A stretch of DNA of 64,000 bases from Isochrysis galbana (Eukaryota; Haptophyta; Isochrysidales; Isochrysidaceae). The notes beneath the pieces are model-generated. The model did no database searches, was not told the origin of the DNA, and saw only the letters and a list, made by a program, of their open reading frames with translations. The stretch covers positions 6,760,676 through 6,824,675 of the forward strand of contig CM030933.1 in NCBI GenBank assembly GCA_018136815.1, written 5' to 3'. Below are positions 10,346-20,242 of this stretch, piece by piece. Position numbers and translations under genes: made by a program. The stretch's first letter is position 1. Every line of letters starts with the position of its first letter.

Positions 10346-10412
10346 AGGGAATGCAGAGGGGCCCAGTTCTGTTACCTGCTTTTCTTACCTTAAACGCGTG
10401 GACAATTACCGT

Positions 10413-10610
10413 AACGGTAAAAATAAAACTCAAATCCTCGAATCTCGAGATGAAAATCGGCGAACCTGGACTTGAGCCCAGGGAGAATCCGAATCTGCAT
10501 GCCTTGCATGACCACGAAGAACATAGAAGACGGTATATAACGAAGAAGGCTCGTACTCATGCCGAAATATTCATGCCAAAAGGCCTGAATCCTGAATACA
10601 ACAAAGGGCG
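10413..10610 (+). repeat. Dispersed repeat R, copy 2
   Basis: Same-orientation copy of 908-1105, about 80-85 percent identical by eye, sharing GAAAATCGGCGAACC, ACTTGAGCCCAGGGAGAATC, AGAAGACGG and GGCTCGTACTCA. Confidence 0.65.
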
Positions 10611-10676
10611 TCCGCGGCGGGGTGCCCGAACGAAGGAGAGAGGGGAGCGGGGGCGCGGCGGTGCGCTCCATGGCAG

Positions 10677-11360
10677 CTAACTATAAAGTTAGTTGTCTCC
10701 CCCCGCCATCAGGCGGCTCCCCCCGTACACTACTAGGGGGATAGGGGTGAAGGGCTTAGATATGGTCCGGTGGCCCGCGCCCCCCCCCCCCCCCCCGGTG
10801 ACCGGTGATCGCCGTTCCCCCCTTCCTCCTACGCCTCCCGGGCTGGCGGCCGACTCTGTCTCGACTTATCCTGTAAACAGGCGCGAGACTTACCGATTTT
10901 TCGGTGGGCGGAGCTCATCTCTTCTCCGCGCGCGCTCTCTCCCCTCTCCTGCGGCACGCGCGATGGCGCGCCTGCGGCAAGCCTCCAGCTAGCCCTCTGG
11001 CGACCCCTGGAGGCTCCTGAAGGCCAGCTCAGGGGGCAGAGGAGGCTGGGGCTGGGCCCTGGCCTCCCCTGCTTCTCCCTCGCTGGCGCTCCCGAGCCTC
11101 TCGGGCCCCCACGCTGCACCTGTCTGCCTATCGACCAAGGGGGGGAGGGGGGGTTGGAGCAATGGGCTGGCCACGACTGGCCAGGACGGGCGAATGGGGC
11201 GAGCCTGTGAGTGAGAGAGTGGGTCAGTAGGGCAGTCTCCTCCTGGCAAGCCATCAGGCATGCCAGGAGGATGGATGGTTCCTCCCCCATGGCAGGGGAG
11301 GAGTGGAGAGAGGGGGGGGCTCGTGTCCCCCCATGGGTCAACCAAGTATAAACTTTGTTG
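10677..11360 (+). repeat. Repeat family A, near-complete copy
   Basis: Starts with an AACTATAAAGTTAGTT quasi-palindrome and ends with CCAAGTATAAACTTTGTTG. Inside are ACTAGGGGGATAGGG, TTATCCTGTAAACAGG, GCCTCCTCTGCC (complement), GACAGGCAGAC (complement) and GGTTCCTCCCCCATGG blocks seen in all copies. Other copies: 17312-18062, 18319-18660, 28629-29150, 43690-43838, 59655-60407 and 3' parts at 13305 and 23690. Long overlapping open frames in it are not genes. Confidence 0.8.
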
Positions 11361-11738
11361 GTGGTGGTGAGAAAAATTCTTGAAGATGCCTACAATGCTA
11401 CTATCTTGCCCTCCCTCCGGGCTTCCGGAGACAAAACCCTTGCCCCCAAAGCGCACCCCTTTCCCTTTCCGCTTCCCCACCTCAGTTCTTTTACTTCGGT
11501 ATCGCTGGGGTCGGCCCATGTGCACTACTTTGGGCCCCACGTGGGGAGAGGGCTGGGGCGGGCCTGGTGGCGGCGCGGTAGAATCCAAGGTGGCGAGAGC
11601 AGGCTAGACAGAAGTACCATCAAATCAGCGCGAGCGCGATCCATCCAGAATGCAAAAATTGCCCATCACTGTGCCGCGTGGTTTGTTTGATTTCGTGACA
11701 CACATATGAAGTAACAATTTGGTGAGCCACATGGGCCA
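11361..11738. other. Spacer, 3' side of TruA
   Basis: No gene seen; probably includes the 3' UTR of the minus-strand TruA gene. Confidence 0.4.
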
Positions 11739-12833
11739 TCATTGCGGGTAGGAGTCATACCCAGCTTGGACAAAACAGAGCCCAATCCCCGGCGCCGCAG
11801 GTGCAGTTTTCCTTTGATCCCCCGAGGTTGCGAGATCGATCAGTGTACGCTCGTTGTTCGGGCTCTTTCTAACGGCAAGGATGGCTGTCGCAACAAGGCA
11901 TCGGACTTGTCGTCTTAAGAACCGGTCTCCGACAATATCAAATCGAATCGCGCTGGTTTGTTCCCCATCAGAACCATCGCCCGGAAGGAAAACTTGAGAA
12001 GCTCGCGCGTGCAAAATAGTGGTACTTGTATTCTTGCCTTTAGGCACACCCCTACCAAGGGCAGCATAGTCATGGGCAGAGCCCACGAGCTGACCAAGCA
12101 TAGTGTTCATACATTGTAAGTCAATCATGGGAGACGGCCCACTCGTCTTTTGAGGTAGCAAGTACACATATCGTCGCCAGGTCGCGCTGAAGGTTGCGTG
12201 GAAAGACCTTGGCACGCGATAGGCAGCTCGAAGCTTCAGCTTCCCTGGTGCAGCAGAATTTATTGCGGACTGCAACGCGTGGAGTGTTAAAGGTTCCCAA
12301 GAGTAGAATGTTATCAGTTGCGCGGTTGCTGAGACACCCGCGTCTGTCCTACCCGCTGTGGCCATGAACAGACCGTGACGATCGCACAAGAGCGGTTCGA
12401 TAGCGGCTTGTACGCAGCCCATCACCGTTCTCTCAGGGGCCTCGGGTTGCCACGTGAAGCTGTCAAATGCTGGTCCAAAGTAAGCGATCGTGAGCGCCCA
12501 AGTCTGACGCTCCTTCTTTGTCGGAGACCGAGTGGCAGGTGGCGGGTCAGGCAGGCCGGATGGCAGCCAAAGCTCGATGTCGCCGGGAAGAGGCCTATCC
12601 CGTAGAACCGAGCTCCGCATGACCTGTCGCACTGCTCCCCAATCGCGGCCAGTTTCGACAAACTCCTGAGCCTCGCGCTCCCATCCTTCACCGAGGAGAA
12701 GCGCGCGGTCTTGCATACGCGGTGGAGGGGCGCGAATGTAGGAGTGTGAACGGGCTGGCGAGAGCGCCTCGTCGAGCGACGCATAGAACGCCGCCGGTGC
12801 AAGGCAGCAGCACACCGCAAGGCTCGCCGTCAT
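11739..12833 (-). CDS. tRNA pseudouridine synthase, TruA family
   Basis: Isomerises uridine to pseudouridine in tRNA (TruA/PUS3/PUS1 family, anticodon-arm positions in characterised members). Single exon, 364 aa, from the ATG at 12833; the frame is open further upstream but that part is a Gly/Arg stretch from a poly-G tract. The N-terminus (MTASLAVCCCLAPAAFYAS) is hydrophobic and could be a signal or organelle leader. The core starts at about residue 110 (WALTIAYFGPAFDSFTWQ). The catalytic Asp is residue 164 in GRTDAGVSA. The C-terminal motif FLRRQVRCLVATAILAVRK and the GIGLCFVQAGYD end match the family. Exact target positions and compartment cannot be read from the sequence. Confidence 0.88.
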   Translation of the reverse strand: MTASLAVCCCLAPAAFYASLDEALSPARSHSYIRAPPPRMQDRALLLGEGWEREAQEFVETGRDWGAVRQVMRSSVLRDRPLPGDIELWLPSGLPDPPPATRSPTKKERQTWALTIAYFGPAFDSFTWQPEAPERTVMGCVQAAIEPLLCDRHGLFMATAGRTDAGVSATAQLITFYSWEPLTLHALQSAINSAAPGKLKLRAAYRVPRSFHATFSATWRRYVYLLPQKTSGPSPMIDLQCMNTMLGQLVGSAHDYAALGRGVPKGKNTSTTILHARASQVFLPGDGSDGEQTSAIRFDIVGDRFLRRQVRCLVATAILAVRKSPNNERTLIDLATSGDQRKTAPAAPGIGLCFVQAGYDSYPQ

Positions 12834-13186
12834 CGCATCGACGCCTCGCCCCCTTCCCCCCCCCCCCCCCCCGTCCCCTCTTCCCCCCTCCCCTCTAGCG
12901 CTCGCGGATGTACTCACCCCTCTCATTTTATATTAAACTGTGAAGGTGCAACCTAAAGTCGTGTAAGTGGGTTGACGGGTTGATCGGGGAAAACAGGGGC
13001 GTCCCGCTGCCCGCTGCACTGCTTCCTGCCGCGCCTCTCCTCTCCCGTCTCATGAGTGAGCCTGCAGAAACCGCCGTGTTTCCCCCTCCGCGCGCAGCGG
13101 CGAAGGACGCAGCACGCAGCGTCCCCAAGCGTCCCTCAGCCCTTAGCTCAGCCTCAACGCGTCCCCTAGCGTCTAGCGTCCCCCAG
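12834..13186. other. TruA upstream flank with G tract and small minisatellite
   Basis: On the TruA coding strand, a purine tract with a run of about 18 G lies 20-60 bases before the ATG. Farther out, 13110-13186 holds short AGCGTCCC repeats similar to those at 47990-48225. No other gene seen. Confidence 0.5.
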
Positions 13187-13300
13187 TAGGGCGGTCAAAC
13201 AGTGTTTTTTAATAGGGGTGAAAATGACCATCTCAGAATTCAGGAAATTAGAGGATTTTTTTCGGTAGAAAGTTCCCAATAATACACCCAACCCTGGATG
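13187..13300 (+). repeat. Family E terminal piece
   Basis: Starts with TAGGGCGGTCAAACA, the end shared with 22903, 62053 and, inverted, 30237-30252 and 49142-49156. The next ~50 bp (TAATAGGGGTGAAAATGA) resemble 62090-62110. Confidence 0.6.
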
Positions 13301-13304
13301 GGAA

Positions 13305-13577
13305 ATACGGTGCAGGGAGCTGGCTGGGGGGTCCTGATCAGGGGGGCCCAGGGGGAGGAGGGGCTGGTCAGAGGGATGGGCTGGCCACGACAGGCCAGGG
13401 CGGGCGAATCAGGCGTGCCTGTGGGGAGAGGGATGGGTCAGCATGGCAGTGTTCTCCTGGCAAGCCATCAGGCATGCCAGGAGAGTGGGTGGTTCCTCCC
13501 CCATGGCGGGGGAGGAGTGGAGAGAGGGGGGGGCTCGTGCCCCGCCATGGGTGAACCAAGTATAAACTTAGTTGCAT
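13305..13577 (+). repeat. Family A, 3' portion
   Basis: Contains GGAGCTGGCTGGGGGGTCCTG, found also in family B copies at 43268, then the family A 3' part ending in CCAAGTATAAACTTAGTTG. It is a mosaic of families A and B. Confidence 0.7.
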
Positions 13578-14297
13578 TTCAAATACATTCGAGGCCTACA
13601 ACCCAGGACACGCTTCAAATACAGCCAAATACATATGTATTTGGTCTCTGGCCAAATACGGTAAATACGTATTTCCCATCTACATCTAGGCACCCAACTG
13701 GCACATATCCGGGGCCCATTAGCCATTAGGACCCGGACCCCCCCCCCTTGGGCCCCCACAACAAAACGCAATCAAAAAAAGACAGAAGGCGCTAAAATCG
13801 CACAAGCTTGAAAAGCTCAACTTCAAGTCGAGACCGGGCGCACTGCGTGCCCGTTTTCGACGATTCATCCAGATGGGGGACCCCACCAGATACCAAATAC
13901 GCAGGACCCATCCGGATGGTCACGCCAATCGGGCAGCTCGCTGGAGCCCACTTCGTTCGTGTATTCCTCCACTGCTTCCTCCCTCCCCAAGCGGGAGAGA
14001 AGCGTACCACACAAGCTATACTTAGTACTCCCTCATGATGGGCGTCTCACAGATACAGGATGACCTCCCCCGACCCCCGACAGTTCCACAGAGAGAGAGA
14101 GAGCTGTTTCGCGGCCCCCCGACGGCTTTTCTCGGGGGAGGCGGTTGGCGAGGATCGGGGGAAAGCAAGGGGGAGGGGGAGGGGTGGGGGGGCGGGGGGG
14201 GGGGGGCGCCGTTAGATCTATCAGAGCGTCGCGTACTTGAGATCTCGAGAGAGAGGGGTTCTCTTCCTCTGCAGAGAGAGTGCGAGCGGCCGCGACG
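13578..14297. other. Upstream flank of the serine hydrolase gene
   Basis: No gene seen. Segment 13620-13690 (TATGTATTTGG, CCAAATACGGTAAATACG) resembles 3275-3310. A G-rich tract (GGGGGAGGGGGAGGGG, then 12 G) lies at 14160-14208, about 90-140 bases before the start codon; GA repeats flank it. Confidence 0.5.
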
Positions 14298-16431
14298 ATG
14301 CTGGCGCCGCCGTCGGCCAGTGGGAGCGGCTTCTGGCCGGGGATGCGGGCTGGAGTGGTGATCTTCGGCGTGCTCTGCTCGCTTCTGTCAGCCCGAAGCA
14401 TACTCACGTCCTTTCGTCTCACCGCGCCTGTCGGTGACTCGTGCAGCCAAGGGCTATCCAAGAATGCAGTATGGCTCACTGAGGTGCTGCAGAGCTGGAG
14501 CAGGAGCTGTGATCCGCCTGGGCTTGTGGCGGCCAAGTGCCACCTGGTCGCTGCTCTCATCGACGGGGATACTGTCACGTATGCACGCGCTGTCGCCGGT
14601 GCCCCTGCTTCTGCTTCCCTTCTCTCGGCGGATGACGCTGCTGTAAGGAGATTGTATGAGATCGCCTCCATCACAAAGGTGTTCACTGCGCTAGTTCTCT
14701 GTCGTCTCTCCGCCAGCCCTGGTAGCAAGATTACGCTCAACACAACAATTGGCGACGTGTTTCCGGCACTAGCGTCACGCGCGGCACAAATGCGCGATCG
14801 CCGCATCCTCCAGGTCACCCTCGAGCAACTCGCGGCACACACAGGCGGCATGCCGCGCATGCCATCAGGTTTACACGGGACAGACTTTAACATCTTTTCA
14901 AACTTTGATGATGATGATCTGCTGGCAGAATGCATGAATTTGGAGCTTGCTCCACACTATGGTTCCTTCTACTACTCGAACTTTGGCTTTGGCCTCCTGG
15001 GCCGGCTGATGGAGGTGAGCCCGTCTGAGCATTCGTAGGGCCCAAGATCATGTACACACGTGCTCTTCTAGGAGCACTTTCTCACGCCGAGAGCCTCGAG
15101 GAATGGAATTGCCACCCGGACACGATACACATGCCACACGTTCGCAAATGCCGCAATTGTATGAATGATGCCACAGGAAAGATTCTCTGCACTCTCATCT
15201 TCCTTTGTCGCTGAACCATTGTTGATACGTTTCCCTATTTGTACAACTCATTTGCAGATGGCGACAGGCGCATCTCTGGCTGCACTCATCTCCATGTACA
15301 TCACCGGCCCACTTGGCATGTCTGATACCATTGCGGCCGCCGGGACGCCAGACCTGCTCCCCTTATCATCCTCCGATTGGGCTCAGCGCGTCATTCCCGG
15401 GCACAGCGAAAATGGTGCTTTGACATGGCGTAATACCTCCTATGGGGTGCTGCAGGGGAATGGTTTCCTCGAGTCCTCGCTCGTGGACATGGCGACGTTC
15501 GCACGCACCATGCTCAAGGGCTTTGGTTTGTTGGAGTATACCACTGGAACCGGCTCCAAGGAGGACAATATGGAAGCCCGCGCATTGTCGGCCGCCTTTG
15601 CTGAGGCATTCAAGATGCGTGCACCATCAGAGGCAAGACAACACTCAGCAATCGGCCTCGGCGTCCAGTGGTATGTTTCAAGAGGTGCAGCGGTGAGACG
15701 AGCGCGCCAGGCAGAGATGGTCAATATCAGCGCATTTTTATTATGCCATTCGCGTGTGAGCCATGCGTGCGCCGGGCCTGATTTGGTCACCTTCGAACTC
15801 CTGTGTTTAGGTATCATGGAAGGATGGCGACACTGAGGGTTACTCATCGCTCATCGCGGCGGACGCGTCTACGGGGCGCGCGGTCGTTGTGTTGGACAAC
15901 TGCGCCGGTTGCGCTCACGATGTGACCCGTCAGATTAGTGGATCAATCACTCAGCGCGCAGGAAAATTGCTCGTGCGAGGACCGCCATCATCTCGTGGGC
16001 CCCTAAGCTCCCACATACTATCTCCACAACAGTTGGAGCCGTTGCAAGGTTGCTACTTGAACGCTGCTGGCCGGGTAGCTCATGTCCGAGGCAATATGCT
16101 CGTGGACGACATGGGCAAGCACTGGCGCATGCTACCTGCCGCTCTGCCGCTCTTCCCTTTAGTTGCGGCTGCAACCACCGCTGCAACTTTTGTTTTGCAG
16201 CCCGACTCGCTCGACCATGACATTTCTTCCGATGCCGTGAATATCTTCGACATGTTGCGACCACAAATGGCGCGCTTCTTCTTCTGTCCCGACACGGCAA
16301 GCGTGTATACGCTTGTCATGGAAGCTGGCGGGGTCGACATCGCCTTTTCGGCTACGTCTTGTTCGCACGTGCATGACCAGGCAGCAGGGCTACGTGCTAC
16401 GAGTGCTTCCGATCCGTTAGATGGCATTTGA
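14298..16431 (+). CDS. Serine hydrolase, beta-lactamase / PBP-like fold
   Basis: Member of the class C beta-lactamase/esterase family (PF00144 type). Three exons, 14298-15014, 15258-15692 and 15811-16431, with phase 0 GT-AG introns, give 590 aa. The ATG at 14298 precedes a hydrophobic segment (RAGVVIFGVLCSLLSA, residues 17-32), so a secreted or membrane-anchored protein is likely. The nucleophile motif S-x-x-K is SITK (Ser124, Lys127). The second motif YSN is Tyr226-Asn228. The third motif appears as KDG in exon 3 before TEGYSSLIA, in place of the K/H-x-G triad. An AHTGG motif follows the first helix as in relatives. The second donor site is ambiguous by a few codons (15684 or 15693). The substrate is unknown; many eukaryotic members are esterases or peptidase-like, so drug hydrolysis should not be assumed. 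Confidence 0.82.
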
Positions 16432-17311
16432 TCGGAAACAAGAAGTGATTCGTGGTTACGAGCACGAATGATGAAGGCTTCCAGAACGGTTATTGTATCA
16501 AGAGGGGGTATGTAAGTTCAAAATTGGACATCATGGTAGTACAATGGATACTGCCCTGCTCCTCGCTCTATCTCGCCACAACCACTCAGAGACTGCATAG
16601 CCCCTAGGTGCTTGCTTCCTTTTGGCTTTTCAGTCCGACGCCCTTCCGACCGCTCCGACATGGGGGGTTACATTCGACGCCACAGTTTCAGTCCCCCCTA
16701 TTATCCTCCCTTTTTGGATCACCTTTCTTTGCACTGGGCGCGCTGCCCCCTTGTCGGAGGGGTCTCTCTTCCTCTTCGCCTTCTCCTTCGACCTGCGGCG
16801 CGTCCAGCCTTGACGTGCGCAAGTCTATTTAAAAATTCGGCTTCTTCCAAGATCCTAGCAGACTTTGACTAAGTCCACATGTACGGACCGTGTGAGGTCA
16901 AACTACATGTGCTACTCACCACTGCGAGAGAAACGAACGTGCAACGTGAAGATAGCTTTATGTACCGTCTGGAGCTGCGTGTGAAGCGGAAGCTGGGGCA
17001 ACTCATTGAGAGGACCAAGCGTGGGGCGGAACGGGTGGCCTGCCCCTTGCAGACATTACGGAGGGTCGTCTTCCTCGCCGATGTCGACGTAGTGGGCGCC
17101 CTCAAGACGTTCGCCAACATCGACGATGTCCTCACCAATGTCGACGGGGGGCGCGGCGGGGCCCCAGCGCCGCAGTAGCTACATACTAGTCTTCCCGACA
17201 TCAAGTGTTTCGCGATGTTTTCCGAATGTTTCGCGTTCGCGCTATTTACCCCCCGATGTTTCGCGAAAGTTTTTTCCGGTGAAACCCCCCAAAGGTTTGT
17301 AAAAAGTTTCG
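16432..17311. other. Spacer with an unrecognised 99-codon frame
   Basis: A plus-strand frame at 16879-17178 (MYGPCEVKLHVLLTTARETN...) has ordinary composition but no recognisable domain. The minus strand is also open there. I do not call it a gene. The rest of the stretch is featureless. Confidence 0.3.
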
Positions 17312-18062
17312 CAACTAAGTTTATACTTGGTTGACCCATGGGGGGGCACGAGCCCCCCCCTCTCTCCACTCCTCCCCTGCCGTTGGGGAGGAACCACCCA
17401 TCCTCCTGGCATGCCTGATGGCTTGCCAGGAGGCCACTGCCCTGCTGACCCACTTTCCCACGGACAGGCTCGCCTGATTCGCTCGTCCTGGCCCCTCGTG
17501 GCCAGCCCATCGCTCCAACCCCCCCTCCCCCCCTGTTCGACAGGCAGACCGGTGCAGAGTGGGGGCCCCTGAGGCCCAGGAGCGCCAGCGAGGGAGAGGC
17601 AGGGGAGACCAGGGCCCAGTCCCAGCCTCCTCTGCCCCCTGAGCTGGCCTCCAGGAGCCTCCAGGGGTCGCCAGCAGGCAGCTGCTGGCCTGTCGCAGGC
17701 ACGCCATCGCGCGTGCCGCAGGAGAGAGGAGAGAGAGCGCGGAGAAGGGGGTGGGCGGAGCGAGAGCTCCGCCCACCGAAAAATAGGTAAGTCCCGCACC
17801 TGTTTACAGGATAAGTCGGGACTGAGGACGCCCCCAGCCCGGTAGGCGTAGGAGGAAGGAGAGAACGGATCACCGGGGGGGGGCGCGGGCCACCGGACCA
17901 TATCTAAGCCCTTTTCCCCTATCCCCCTAGTAGTGCACGGGGGGAGTCGCCTGATGGCGGGGGGGAAAGGGCCGGGGGAGTGGGGGTGTAGAAAGTTTTG
18001 CTGCGTGAGTAGAAAGTAGAGGGTCCACGGCCGCGTGTGCGGTGAGACTATTAAGAAGTTTA
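17312..18062 (-). repeat. Repeat family A, full-length inverted copy
   Basis: Begins with AACTAAGTTTATACTTGGTT, the inverted family A end, and extends to the complement of TTAATAGTCTCACCGCACAC. Full-length partner of 59655-60407; the two share every internal block over about 750 bp. The 334-codon minus-strand frame here is a by-product. Confidence 0.85.
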
Positions 18063-18318
18063 TTTTGTAAAAAGTTTCGCGAAACCCTTACCAGGCCCTA
18101 GGCGCGAGGCCCCCATTGACCCATTGACCTCCCATTTATAAAAGTAGGTTGCCATCGCAACCAAGTATAAACTTAGTTGTTTGCTGGAGGTAGAGAGAGA
18201 GACGTGAAAGAGATCACGAGTCTCCGCAGCGACAACACCCCGGGGACAAGCCGCGGCGTTTCACACAGCCTGAGCCGGCAAATTTCTTATTTCTTCAATC
18301 GTACCCTGACACCCTAGC

Positions 18319-18660
18319 AACTAAGTTTATACTTAGTTCGCCCATGGCCCTTGGGGGGGCACGAGCCCCCCTCTCTCTCCACTCCTCCTCTGCCATGGGG
18401 GAGGATCCACCCACTCTCCTGGCACGCCTGATGGCTTGCCAGGAGCACACAATCCTGCTGACCCATTCCTCTCCCTACAGGCCCGCCTGACTCGCCCGCC
18501 CTGGCCCGCGTTGGCCTGCTTCTCGCTCTGACCACCACCTCCTCCCCCTGGCCCTGAGCCCCCTTCATCAGGACCCCCCAGCCAGCTCCTGTCGACCTGC
18601 AGGGGCGCGGAGCGCCAGCGAGGGAGAGGCAGGAGGGGCCGGGACTCCGCGCCCAGCGTT
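18319..18660 (-). repeat. Family A/B mosaic copy
   Basis: Starts with a perfect quasi-palindrome AACTAAGTTTATACTTAGTT, followed by the family A 3' block inverted, then the family B block (complement of GGAGCTGGCTGGGGGGTCC). It abuts family D at 18660. Confidence 0.75.
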
Positions 18661-19115
18661 CCCCCGCGGAAAGAGTGAACGCACGGCGTGCACCTTCATA
18701 GGGAGAAAAAGTTGTTATGCGCACGCACGGCGATACCGCGGGGGGAACCGATGCACATCGCGCTGTGTGTGCGCGTGCACGGCGTGCACATGGGTGATTG
18801 CAACTCATCACACATGGTCTCGTGAGAAATCTCTCTTATTCTGGATGTTTGCATAATTGTAGGACTTGGGGTAAACAGAAACAGAGGAAACGCAGATAAA
18901 AAGTTCCGCATGCACGCACGGCGTCCCCGCGGGGGAACCGATGCACATCGCGCCGTGCGCATGCACGGCGTGCATATGGGTGATTGCAGAACTCATCACA
19001 CATGCCCCGTGAGAGATCTCTCGTATACTGGACGTTTGCGTAAGTGTAGGCGAACCGCAGAGAATCAAATTGGCATACGCACGCACGGCGTCTCCATGGG
19101 GGCGCGCTGGTTCGT
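18660..19115. repeat. Family D array
   Basis: Three diverged units carrying GCGCACGCACGGCG, GATGCACATCGCGC and GGGTGATTGCA..CTCATCACACATG blocks. Confidence 0.75.
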
Positions 19116-19159
19116 CAGGTAAAGACACTGTGACAACTGCTGCCAAAAATAGACCAGTC

Positions 19160-19290
19160 CTTAAAAGCGCGCGCCGTAGATGTTAAGCGCCGATACTAGG
19201 GTCACGTGTGAATATTGTTGTATAGATAACTATGGACATTTGATCGCTCAATTCGACTGATGCCCCACAATTGACGAAACGACACCTTGC
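19160..19290. repeat. Family C terminal piece
   Basis: Runs from GCGCGCCGTAGATGTTAA to CAATTGACGAAACGACACCT. The same 120-bp stretch recurs at 36370-36485. As at 36 kb and 3 kb, it directly follows family D, suggesting C and D were once joined. Confidence 0.7.
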
Positions 19291-19574
19291 CCCCTGCCCC
19301 CTGAGCTGTGCTCCCAGGCCCCTGCAGGCCATCTGGGGACCTGAAGTGGGGCCGCAGGCGCGCGCCATGGGCCCCCGCCGCAGGGAAGAGAGGAGGGAGA
19401 GGGAAGAGAGAGGGGAGGGGGGAGCGGCAGCTCCCCTTTCCGGCGCTAACGTATCTTCTGGCCCCGTTTAGGTAAAAGAAGATGGGGGCGCTAGAGCCAG
19501 GAGGGAAGGCCCGCGGCTCGCCGCGGCCGCTCGCTCTGGCAAGGGAGATTAGCGCTTCGGACCCCTAAACTCAC

Positions 19575-19880
19575 GAGTGCCCCCCCCCCCCCCCCCCCCC
19601 CCGCGCGCGTTGTTTTACCCGAAAGGGGTTTTCCCTCAGCGTGGCCTCGAGGAGAGGGTGTGCTGGGGCTGGGGTGCGCAGGGTCTGTGCGTGCACTGGG
19701 GGGAGGACAAATACCGCGAGGGCCGAGGGAAGGGGGCAGTGCCACCCCCACCCCCCCCGGGTACAACTCGGACATCTGGCTCGTCAGGCATAGCGGGATT
19801 CCGGGACTGAAAAGTTGTGTCCAATTAGCTAGTGCTAGTGGGGTTGGCTAGGATATAACATTAATAATTAAATTTAATTC
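19575..19880 (-). repeat. Repeat family B, inverted copy
   Basis: A run of 23 C (19580-19602) is followed by the inverted B body. The end GACTGAAAAGTTGTGTCCAA..GGGGTTGGCTAGGATATAAC matches the inverted start of the copies at 42957 and 43080 and part of 28370-28440. Confidence 0.7.
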
Positions 19881-20242
19881 AGTCGTACCCTGGCTTCCCA
19901 TTGGAGAAGGCCAGCAGCCCAACTTGAGGGGGTCTAGATGCTTAAAAAAAACTTCTTAATAGTCTCGCCGCGCGCGCGACCCTGCACAGTATCTACGCAG
20001 CCACGCCCGCTTCCCTTCCCTCCCCCTCCACCTGCCTTGCGGCTCGTCCCCTCGTGAGGGGGTCTAGATGCTTACTGCGACAATCTAAAATAACAAACAA
20101 CATGGGCAACCGCAAGTCGCAAGCACCTGGCCAATAACGAACAAAGGAGACCACAATCACAGCAAACAGCACCACAACCAAATGTACAAACACCTCTCGG
20201 ATAGATTCGACACGCTGTCACGCTGTGCGCGTTTTCAAAGAA
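19881..20242. other. 3' flank of EXO1
   Basis: A short AACTTCTTAATAGTCTCGCCGCG piece at 19949-19972 resembles the 5' end of family A. GGGGGTCTAGATGCTTA occurs twice (19927 and 20057). No gene seen. Confidence 0.45.

Noticed and set aside
10413-10610. tRNA-derived SINE origin of dispersed repeat R
   Set aside because: A B-box-like CTCAAGTCC exists on the minus strand, but no A box at the right distance and no anticodon arm.
16869-17873. 334-codon minus-strand frame
   Set aside because: It runs through a family A repeat copy whose other copies are open in several frames; composition follows the DNA repeat and no domain is present.
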